From a virus: DNA of 64,000 bases. The stretch spans positions 1 to 64,000 of the IMG/VR virus record IMGVR_UViG_3300037847_002819; one strand, 5' to 3'. The notes under the pieces were generated by a model, which did not search any database, was not told the DNA's origin, and saw nothing but the letters and a program-made list of their open reading frames with translations. The position numbers were made by a program, and so were the translations under genes. Position 1 is the first letter of the stretch. Each line of letters begins with the position of its first letter. Shown here one piece after another: positions 18,160-24,998 of this stretch.

Positions 18160-18638
18160 CTTCTTCTAGCGGCCTTTGCTTTTTCACTGTATGTCCCATC
18201 ATCACGCTTAAATCCTCTTGACCTTGAACAGAAGTTCTTGCGCCTTTTCCATGCTTTACTACCACGCTTCAATTTACTTGGTTTAGTAGTAACAGGGGCT
18301 TTTAGATTAGAGCCTTGTTCACGCTTAAACTTAGCACGACCTTTAGCACTTAGTCCACCTGTTCTTGCATGAATCTTTTTATTATAACCCTTGAACGGCT
18401 TCTTTTTCAAAATTTCTTGCCATTTTAGCATCGCTTCAGGCACATTCCTACTTCTGTCAAAATCACTTCCAGAAGTTGAAAAAGCCCTATATTTTCTTTT
18501 TAATTCATTAATAATTTGTTGTTCCGATTTGATGTTCATTCTGTTATTAATTTCTTTTTCAAATTCTAAAACCGCTTTATCGGGTAAATTTCCTAACTCA
18601 AAACTCTGTCGCAAATTTTTTATTCTAGAACTAGTCAT
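18147..18638 (-). CDS. DUF6321-like basic protein
   Basis: 163 residues. The C-terminal half, ARTGGLSAKGRAKFKREQGSN, APVTTKPSK and RKNFCSRSRGF, then RRRWNC, matches my memory of the DUF6321 pattern (RTGGLxxKGRxxYxR..LKxPVT..RKxFCxR..W..C) in marine phages. The N-terminal half is helical. Very basic, so binding to packaged DNA is plausible. It has no MSW tag, unlike its downstream and upstream neighbours. Confidence 0.75.
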   Translation of the reverse strand: MTSSRIKNLRQSFELGNLPDKAVLEFEKEINNRMNIKSEQQIINELKRKYRAFSTSGSDFDRSRNVPEAMLKWQEILKKKPFKGYNKKIHARTGGLSAKGRAKFKREQGSNLKAPVTTKPSKLKRGSKAWKRRKNFCSRSRGFKRDDGTYSEKAKAARRRWNC

Positions 18639-19036
18639 TGTTTTTCCCTCTTCATTTGATTCTTTTTGGATTTCTCATCCTTTGTAATCGGGCCACCTTT
18701 AGCCCATGTATAACAAGTCCTATCTTCATGGCATTTGAAATCGTGCATCCAACAATAACCTAATCCGCCTTTTACATCTTCAATTGGCATACAATCTTTC
18801 ATTCTTGGACTAATATCAAAAGCAATACAATTAGAACACTTTGATTTTTTGGCTACTTTAACTGATGTATTCCAATGCTCCGCAACATCTTCCCAATATT
18901 TTTCATCATCTAAATTAAGTGGCCCATATCGAATATCTTCGTCTTTAATGGCAGCATTTCTATTCTTAGTGTTTAATTTAAGATTCTTAGTTGCCGCAGG
19001 GCAAGTTAATTGTTTGAGGATAATTTCCCAACTCAT
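18635..19036 (-). CDS. MSW-tagged Cys-rich protein
   Basis: 133 residues. Tag MSWEIILKQ, then a Cys-rich domain: KCSNCIAFDISPRMKDCM, GYCWMHDFKCHEDRTC and TWAKGGPI. Seven Cys and a His in this order, ending W-x-x-GGP, form a pattern found in small phage proteins; iron-sulfur or zinc binding are both possible. The metal is not decidable here. It overlaps adjacent genes by 2-4 bases. Confidence 0.75.
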   Translation of the reverse strand: MSWEIILKQLTCPAATKNLKLNTKNRNAAIKDEDIRYGPLNLDDEKYWEDVAEHWNTSVKVAKKSKCSNCIAFDISPRMKDCMPIEDVKGGLGYCWMHDFKCHEDRTCYTWAKGGPITKDEKSKKNQMKREKQ

Positions 19037-19353
19037 ATAATTTCCCTCTTTTGTCCTTTTCCTTTGCCTTTTACTTCATCAGCAGGTAATGTTTTTATTT
19101 TGCTTTTTTGTTCTTCTATTTCTTTTTTTATTTCTATAAGAACATCTTGCAATTCCTTAACCATTTTCATTTGTTTATCAAAACCGTATATATCTCTCGT
19201 TGTGCTTGTTGAAGATGCAATCAACTCAGAATGAACATCTTCATACCTTTTTTCTAACTCGCTCAATAGCCTGTTAATGGGCTTATTGTGCCTTTCAATA
19301 AATTTCCTTCGGCGGTAACTTTTTCCTCTTTTAATTACATTTTCCCAACTCAT
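19033..19353 (-). CDS. MSW-tagged coiled-coil protein
   Basis: 106 residues. Tag MSWENVIKRGK followed by a basic stretch (YRRRKFIERHNK), then a long coiled coil (about 30-95). Basic ends and a rod-like middle suggest binding to DNA or to other head proteins. Translation is coupled to both neighbours by short overlaps. Confidence 0.72.
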   Translation of the reverse strand: MSWENVIKRGKSYRRRKFIERHNKPINRLLSELEKRYEDVHSELIASSTSTTRDIYGFDKQMKMVKELQDVLIEIKKEIEEQKSKIKTLPADEVKGKGKGQKREII

Positions 19354-19745
19354 GCAGTAAATCCTCTCCCTCGACTTGGTTTGTGTGTGTAAATATCTCC
19401 GTCACTGTGTCGGTATATTACTTTCTTTCTTTGCATAGCACCCAATATTCTTAGTAATTCTTTTCTAGGTGCAATTCCTCTTAGGTTTTTCATTCCTAAT
19501 GCTCCGCCTTCTTTTTTAATTTCTGCAAGTATTTCTCTTTCTATTTGAGAATCAGATTTCATTTTCTTAGCGACCTTTTTATCTCTAAGTAATTTGAAAT
19601 CCTCTCCGCTAATTTCACCATCATTATTAGCGTCAATTTCTTTTTGCCTACCTGTTAATTTTTCAAAGGTAGGTTTATCTTCATCATCTAATTTTTCTGA
19701 ACCGCAGTGTGCTTTTTCTGCTTTTAGAATATCTTTCCAACTCAT
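19350..19745 (-). CDS. MSW-tagged protein with an EF-hand
   Basis: 131 residues. Tag MSWKDILKAEK; an EF-hand calcium loop DANNDGEISGEDF (about 38-50) preceded by LTGRQKEI; then a winged-helix-like region (IEREILAEIKKEGGALGMKN ... VIYRHSDGDIYTH). Asp, Asn, Asp, Glu and Glu sit at the expected loop positions. An EF-hand preceded by LTxxQKxID recurs in marine phage structural proteins. The tag, the calcium site and a possible DNA-binding domain are joined in one small protein. Confidence 0.78.
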   Translation of the reverse strand: MSWKDILKAEKAHCGSEKLDDEDKPTFEKLTGRQKEIDANNDGEISGEDFKLLRDKKVAKKMKSDSQIEREILAEIKKEGGALGMKNLRGIAPRKELLRILGAMQRKKVIYRHSDGDIYTHKPSRGRGFTA

Positions 19746-20083
19746 GCTCTCATCCTCTTTGTTTTTTCTTTACTAGATTCTTTTCTTGCTAAAGCGACTT
19801 TGTGTGCAGCATTTAATCTCTTTTTTGTTTCTGGATTTTTTGCTCTTTTAGCCGCTACTCTTGCTCTTTGTTCAACTAAATTAATTATTTGTGATTGTCT
19901 TTTATGTGGCTTGTTCTTGAATGCCGAACTATTGAATGTTTCTCTCACATCGCTTGCGGTCTTAAACTTAACGGGAACAGTGTCTTTCGGGTTTTCATCA
20001 GTGTATAATCTTCTATCAGAACCTTTTGGTTTTTTACCCGTTCCTTTCTTGGGGTCTTTTTTTAGAACTTTTCGCCAACCCAC
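19742..20083 (-). CDS. Tagged basic DUF protein
   Basis: 113 residues, very basic. Tag variant MGWRKVLKKD. The body DENPKDTVPVKFKTASDVRE ... HKRQSQIINLVEQRARVAA matches a pattern I know from pelagic phages (DxxxTVxIKFATxxDAxxT ... RKIQILTVxEQRA), function unknown. The C-terminus is a Lys/Arg/Ala helix. Probably a DNA-associated internal protein. Confidence 0.73.
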   Translation of the reverse strand: MGWRKVLKKDPKKGTGKKPKGSDRRLYTDENPKDTVPVKFKTASDVRETFNSSAFKNKPHKRQSQIINLVEQRARVAAKRAKNPETKKRLNAAHKVALARKESSKEKTKRMRA

Positions 20084-20473
20084 TTAATCACCTAAAAAAT
20101 CACCTAGATTCATTCCTCTTTCTCTTTTTCTGTTACTCTTAGGACTGTATCTTTTTGAGCCTTTCCAATCTTGTTCAATCGCTTCGTTCATATATTGAGC
20201 AAGAAGACCTTCATGAAACTCTATCCATTTTGGAGTAGGTTTGAAGTTATCATCATTCTGTATTCTTTTGATAGTTCTTTCTTCGAACCTTTTTAGTTTA
20301 TCACTTGGATAATTGTCTGTAAAATACTTCCAACTAATTTTACCATCCTTAACCATATTGCCCCTAATACTACCATAAGGAAGTTTATCATAGTCCACTT
20401 TCATATGAGGAACAGTCCAATTAGAAGGATTTGTCCAATCTGTCTCTTCTTTTAGTATATCTTTCCATTTCAT
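20084..20473 (-). CDS. Tagged late protein of unknown function
   Basis: 129 residues. Tag variant MKWKDILKEETDW, then a Trp/Tyr/Pro-rich globular part (PSNWTVPHMKVDYDKLPYGS) and a helical region ending in a basic stretch (KRYSPKSNRKRERG). No family recognised. Its start is four bases from the upstream stop. Confidence 0.72.
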   Translation of the reverse strand: MKWKDILKEETDWTNPSNWTVPHMKVDYDKLPYGSIRGNMVKDGKISWKYFTDNYPSDKLKRFEERTIKRIQNDDNFKPTPKWIEFHEGLLAQYMNEAIEQDWKGSKRYSPKSNRKRERGMNLGDFLGD

Positions 20474-20477
20474 ATTA

Positions 20478-20945
20478 TCACTTCTGACTAAACTTCTTTC
20501 CTGTTGGTATGTGTTGCTTACCTCTTTTAGTTCCTTCTCTTTTCTTTTTATCTTGGTAATTTAATGTTGATTGTGAAGTGCTTTGAAACTTTTTCTTAGG
20601 CATAAATCTCCCTGTTGATTTAGGAGGGGGAGTTTCGCCTCTTGCTCTCGCTTTGTGTTGTTTTTGACTTCCCCATTCTTCATCAGTCCATTCGTCTAAA
20701 TCCTCTTGGACTTTTGCTTTGGCTTTTGAAATATCATTTCTAATTTCCTCCAAACTTAATGGTTTAATCATAGCACCTTTTTGCTTTCTTCCTGTTCTAT
20801 CTCCCAAAATAGGATGATATTTTATAAAGCGATATGCCCTTCCTTCTGATATAAATAAATATTTTTTCCCGTTTGATAGAGTCCTTACTCTAGGTTTTTC
20901 TTCCCTTTTCAATATACTACGCCAATTAATCCCGATAGCCACCAC
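20478..20945 (-). CDS. Basic late protein with an internal NWRSILK tag
   Basis: 155 residues as drawn (MVAIGINWRSILKREEK); the tag-like INWRSILK starts at residue 6, so a shorter product from an alternative start is possible. The segment WTDEEWGSQKQHKARARGE followed by PKSTGRFMPKKK resembles the EWGTKSGKxSxETGxRYLPKxA module of other phages. Very basic C-terminus. The gene overlaps the DUF5872-like gene by 20 bases. Confidence 0.7.
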   Translation of the reverse strand: MVAIGINWRSILKREEKPRVRTLSNGKKYLFISEGRAYRFIKYHPILGDRTGRKQKGAMIKPLSLEEIRNDISKAKAKVQEDLDEWTDEEWGSQKQHKARARGETPPPKSTGRFMPKKKFQSTSQSTLNYQDKKKREGTKRGKQHIPTGKKFSQK

Positions 20946-21132
20946 CCGCCCGTTTATACGCTTGTGCTAACATTTGTGCTTTTCTTGCAGACCATTGACC
21001 AGCCGCACCACCCTTAGTTCCCGCTTTTATTCGTTGAAATATTCTCTTACGCATAGCAGGTTTAGTATAATTACCTGCTTGATTAACAGTTGACTTTTTC
21101 TTTTTCTTTTTCAAAACTTCTTCCCAAGTCAT
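20926..21132 (-). CDS. Tagged DUF5872-like small basic protein
   Basis: 68 residues. Tag MTWEEVLKKKKKKS joined directly to KPAMRKRIFQRIKAG and QWSARKAQMLAQAYKRAGGGY, the DUF5872 pattern (KPxLRxRIxxRIKAGxKGGxxGQWSARKAQLLAxxYKxxGGGY) seen in phages and large viruses. Very basic; DNA binding likely. This is the shortest clear fusion of the tag to a known module and shows that the tag is separable from its cargo. Confidence 0.82.
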   Translation of the reverse strand: MTWEEVLKKKKKKSTVNQAGNYTKPAMRKRIFQRIKAGTKGGAAGQWSARKAQMLAQAYKRAGGGYRD

Positions 21133-21134
21133 AA

Positions 21135-22784
21135 TTATTCCTCCTCATATTCTGGAAAATCTTCCGGTTGCATTACTTTACCATTCTCATCAACATAGTG
21201 CCACATAAACCCTTTAGCAGTGTAACCTGTTTCATCTTCTAAAAAGTTATTTATTGCATCATCTATGTATTCTTGTGTCATAGCCCAATCATCGGGAAAG
21301 CCCAAATCAGCAATAGGAACGGCCATGTATGTTGGTAAATCGCTTTCATCTAATCTAACAGATTCACCTTCGATATATTCTGCATCATCCCAATCAACTT
21401 CTGTAATTACAAATGTCTTTACTTGTTGTTTAGCAATAATTCCTCCGATGCCTTCTAACTCATCCATAAGGCTCATTTTACAATTGCCTTGTAATTTAGA
21501 AATATCATCAACATATATTCCCTCTTTGGAAAAGTCAAACCCAACATGGTCTTTGTGGTTCTCCCACTTCATCAGTTTGAATATTTCTTCACACCTGCCC
21601 TTATACCAATCAGCCTTCTTGTATGACTTCTTCATGCGGATTAATTCTAGCAACAATTCAGCATTACCCTTCTTCATTCTAAAGTGTGGCAAGCACTTTG
21701 TCAATAGGTTATACACATCATCTTGCGAATAAAAGTTAAGGCGATTTACAGGTCTTGTATCTTGTGGGGATTTTTGGTCTAAGTGTAATTTACCAAAACC
21801 AATAGACTTGTGCATTTCATTCATAAACACCTTGCCTCTCTCTCCTGTTGCCACTAACCCTACTCTTGGATTATGGTTTCTATCCATAGTAATGTAGCCG
21901 TCTGAATCAATAAATGCGGCAGTATAAGCCCATACATTTTTCTTTAATTCACTAGGTAATTTGTAATATGACCCATCATAATGACCTACTTCTAATTTTT
22001 TAATCATCTTAGAAATAGTGTTTGATGAATTCATTTTGTGTAATTGATTCGGCATTTTATCATGTATGCTTAATAGCCCAATTCCCGGATTTTCACATAT
22101 TGCTTTCATAATAAAGTCTAATGTTCTTTCTTTCTTTGATTTAACTAAAGATTGGTCACTAACCTTTTTTAATTCTTCTCTAAACTCTTTCTTTGCTAAT
22201 CTAGATTCTTTCTCTAATTTAGCATATTCAGGACTAAAAGCCATTCCTTCCTTTTTCAAATCAATTTCCCATAATTTACAAAGAGAGTCAACAACAACTC
22301 TTCTCTCTTTAACTTCTGAAATTTTATTTAATTTAGATAAATCTTTTTCGTTGAATCTCATCTTTAATAGCGGAACTTTGTAGGGTTTAATCCAATAAAT
22401 AGAATCAATGCATTTATTGATGTGGTCTGCATAACCATCAATAACGGTATCAATTGCTTCAGACATTCTAATTCTAGAATCGCCTTTTAATTTCCTTCTT
22501 GCTTTACGCATCTTTCTAACTAAATCTGGAATGTTTTGTCCATCAACAACATATTCAGACGGGAAGGTGGATAACCTTTTTCTAGCATCAGTGGCATTTA
22601 TGTTAAGATTCTTTGAAAGAGTAGTTACCGCTTCATAATCTGACATGACATAATCAGAAACGCCTGTCAATTTAATATTCAAATCACTTTCAACTTGAGT
22701 GACTTCTTCTTCCTTTTCACGCTCTAATTCAGCAAGACGCTTCATTCTTTCTGCGGCTTCATCGTATTCATCTGCTGATACCAT
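21135..22784 (-). CDS. LAGLIDADG-like protein between TerL and the small-gene block
   Basis: 549 residues. The N-terminal 220 residues are charged and helical. A winged-helix-like part (about 225-285) is followed by AYTAAFIDSDGYITM, a LAGLIDADG variant, and a fold that continues to about 420 (YSQDDVYNLLTKCLPHFRMKKGNAELLLELI). An acidic C-terminus follows. LAGLIDADG proteins are homing endonucleases or DNA-binding derivatives. The second motif copy is not obvious, so a regulatory or packaging role is as likely as homing. It lies 10 bases downstream of TerL. Confidence 0.7.
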   Translation of the reverse strand: MVSADEYDEAAERMKRLAELEREKEEEVTQVESDLNIKLTGVSDYVMSDYEAVTTLSKNLNINATDARKRLSTFPSEYVVDGQNIPDLVRKMRKARRKLKGDSRIRMSEAIDTVIDGYADHINKCIDSIYWIKPYKVPLLKMRFNEKDLSKLNKISEVKERRVVVDSLCKLWEIDLKKEGMAFSPEYAKLEKESRLAKKEFREELKKVSDQSLVKSKKERTLDFIMKAICENPGIGLLSIHDKMPNQLHKMNSSNTISKMIKKLEVGHYDGSYYKLPSELKKNVWAYTAAFIDSDGYITMDRNHNPRVGLVATGERGKVFMNEMHKSIGFGKLHLDQKSPQDTRPVNRLNFYSQDDVYNLLTKCLPHFRMKKGNAELLLELIRMKKSYKKADWYKGRCEEIFKLMKWENHKDHVGFDFSKEGIYVDDISKLQGNCKMSLMDELEGIGGIIAKQQVKTFVITEVDWDDAEYIEGESVRLDESDLPTYMAVPIADLGFPDDWAMTQEYIDDAINNFLEDETGYTAKGFMWHYVDENGKVMQPEDFPEYEEE

Positions 22785-22794
22785 TTAATTCACC

Positions 22795-24228
22795 TCAGAA
22801 GTTCATTCCCAAAAAGCCGTTAGTCTTCGCATACTTGTTAGTTTTAACCGGCTCAAATAAGCCCAAGTCATCCAGCAGTATGAATGTTTCACTCATAGTA
22901 TGTGTTGCGGCATTTGCTAATGCTAGACTCATCACCATATCGTCATGCGCTCCAATACCCTCAAACTTTCCTTTATCAGTAATAGCAAACATTGACAATT
23001 CTTCTATCAGTGTCATAGTAACTCTTCGGCTTTCTTCATTACCATAAGGTAGTCGAATCTTCTCGTTTTCAAAATTCATTTGAAGGCTAAGAATAATTTC
23101 TTCCTTTCGTTTTCTAGTGGTATTGAAATCATGCACATTCAAATCAGACACATTCCTTAACTCCTGTGTAAATGATTTAGCAAAGGTGTTTGTTTCAAAG
23201 AGGACTACTTCGGGATGGAACATTTTTCCTATTAGACGAACCTTTTCTATGTTCTCTCTAAACTCAACATTCTTTGAACGGTCAACAAATACTATTGTCT
23301 TATTGTCATGTTCATCAACTTCTAATACAGTAATTACATTGTAGTCTCCATCTGTTGAAATAGCAGGGTCAACTCCAACATAATACTTGAATCCCTCTCG
23401 TCTTTGAGGCTTCAAAACATAATCTTTGTTCTTGGCTTTCTCTAAATAATCCGGATTGAATAGAGAAGTTCCTGTTGAAATAGGCACACACATATATTCT
23501 CTTGTGAACATAAGCGAACCTACTTCCGCCTTTCTCGCCATTAACGCATCATAATTCCATCTCTCCGGCCATAACGGTTCATTCAAAGAATTAAGACATG
23601 GGTATGTTCTAACAGTGTAAGCATCGTTTTCTGATAACTGTTGGTAAATATCTGTATAACTAAATGGAGTTCCAATTACTCTTAGAGAAGCGGTGTGGTG
23701 AAGTGTCGGAATCATATCACCATAAAACCAATCTGTAACCTTCTGAATACCTGTCATACTAAACTCTTTCAAAGGGTCGTCAATTACTATTTCTTGAGGG
23801 TGCAATCCACGAATCTGTGAACCTACTGAACGCTCTAAGATTTGATTACCATTAGTTAGTGTAATGTTTCCAATAGCCCATCCCCTAGCAGGTTTGTATT
23901 TCTTTAACATGGGATGGTTAAACATCTTGTCAATATCTCTCATGTGAACCAATGTCTGTTTTTGGTTAGATGAAATGTAAAGCATTTGATATGGTGGCTC
24001 TTCGAAAATTAATTTCCAAACAACCCAACTGTGCATAAATACAGATTTTCCGTGGTCACGACTACAAATAATAACTGTTCTTTGAGTTTCATTCATTAGG
24101 TCATGCCATTCACTAATATAAGAAGGAAAGTCAAAACCTAATACATTCTGAAAGAAGTATGGAAAAGAGTTTTTGGATAACTCCATATCCATCTGATGTT
24201 CAAAATTAAAAGGTTCTAATTCTGTCAT
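22795..24228 (-). CDS. terL: Terminase large subunit
   Basis: 477 residues, typical length. ATPase: CSRDHGKS (55-62) as Walker A, EIVIDD (146-151) as Walker B plus catalytic acid, and the coupling motif IGTPFS near 185. Nuclease, RNase H-like: VGVDP (Asp287), VLFETN (Glu345) and AHDDMVMSLALA (Asp429/430). It cuts concatemeric DNA and pumps it through the portal. It directly follows, with a four-base overlap, the GNAT-like gene. Family assignment is firm. Confidence 0.95.
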   Translation of the reverse strand: MTELEPFNFEHQMDMELSKNSFPYFFQNVLGFDFPSYISEWHDLMNETQRTVIICSRDHGKSVFMHSWVVWKLIFEEPPYQMLYISSNQKQTLVHMRDIDKMFNHPMLKKYKPARGWAIGNITLTNGNQILERSVGSQIRGLHPQEIVIDDPLKEFSMTGIQKVTDWFYGDMIPTLHHTASLRVIGTPFSYTDIYQQLSENDAYTVRTYPCLNSLNEPLWPERWNYDALMARKAEVGSLMFTREYMCVPISTGTSLFNPDYLEKAKNKDYVLKPQRREGFKYYVGVDPAISTDGDYNVITVLEVDEHDNKTIVFVDRSKNVEFRENIEKVRLIGKMFHPEVVLFETNTFAKSFTQELRNVSDLNVHDFNTTRKRKEEIILSLQMNFENEKIRLPYGNEESRRVTMTLIEELSMFAITDKGKFEGIGAHDDMVMSLALANAATHTMSETFILLDDLGLFEPVKTNKYAKTNGFLGMNF

Positions 24229-24998
24229 TCAATACTGCCTCCTAAACTCTCAACCTTTTGTTTTAATTTCTGAGCCTTTTTATGTAATTGGTATCTAAGT
24301 AATTGTTGATAATAAGCAGCAAGAGCCTTTTGTTTAGCGTGAGTGAATGGATGAGAAACAATTTCTTTGAACATTCGGTCATACTCATTTAATATTTCCA
24401 TTTGCATATTTCTTAAAGTGCTTTCATTTCTTGCTTGTGTTACAGGAGGATATTTGCTTAAAGGATTCCAAACTTTCAATAAAACAAACCATGTGTCTGA
24501 ATTTTTCAAATATATTTTTCTGACTATTGTTCCGCCTCTATCTTTAGCGGCTTCTAAAGCAGATTTTACTTCTGTTGGCACATCTTCATTACCTTGAATT
24601 AATCCATTCTTCACTTCTATTGGTTTGAATTTTAATTTATTCAATAGTTTTACTCCTTGCTTACTTGCGCCATTTGCTAAAATCGGCCTATCACCATGTT
24701 TGTCCACAACATATTTTGTAACGAAACTACCTGCACCTTTTTTGTAACTCACTGCTCCTAAAGATAAATACACTCCCTCGAATCTTCCTATCCCATATGA
24801 ACCAACAGGTTTTCCTTCAAAATATGCAATCCACCATTCACCATCCACTTCTTCAAATATAGTGTTCTTTAGTTGTTTGTATCTTTCTGCTCTTGTTTGC
24901 CAATCAATTCCAGCATCAGCAAATATTTTCTTTGTCTCGCTTTCACTAAAACTTCTATCGCTAATAGTGTATTTAAAGCGTTTAGTCAAATAAATCAC
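24225..24998 (-). CDS. GNAT-like N-terminal domain with a helical tail
   Basis: 257 residues. Residues 20-130 resemble a GNAT acetyltransferase fold: WWIAYFEGKPVGSYGIGRF (strand pair), a central strand, KKGAGSFVTKYVV in place of the acetyl-CoA loop, and GVKLLNKLKFKPIE at the end. The canonical Q/RxxGxG/A is weak, so catalysis is uncertain. The last 90 residues are helical with basic patches. It is the gene directly before TerL, where small packaging proteins often lie; an alternative to TerS is possible. Confidence 0.68.
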   Translation of the reverse strand: MIYLTKRFKYTISDRSFSESETKKIFADAGIDWQTRAERYKQLKNTIFEEVDGEWWIAYFEGKPVGSYGIGRFEGVYLSLGAVSYKKGAGSFVTKYVVDKHGDRPILANGASKQGVKLLNKLKFKPIEVKNGLIQGNEDVPTEVKSALEAAKDRGGTIVRKIYLKNSDTWFVLLKVWNPLSKYPPVTQARNESTLRNMQMEILNEYDRMFKEIVSHPFTHAKQKALAAYYQQLLRYQLHKKAQKLKQKVESLGGSIE

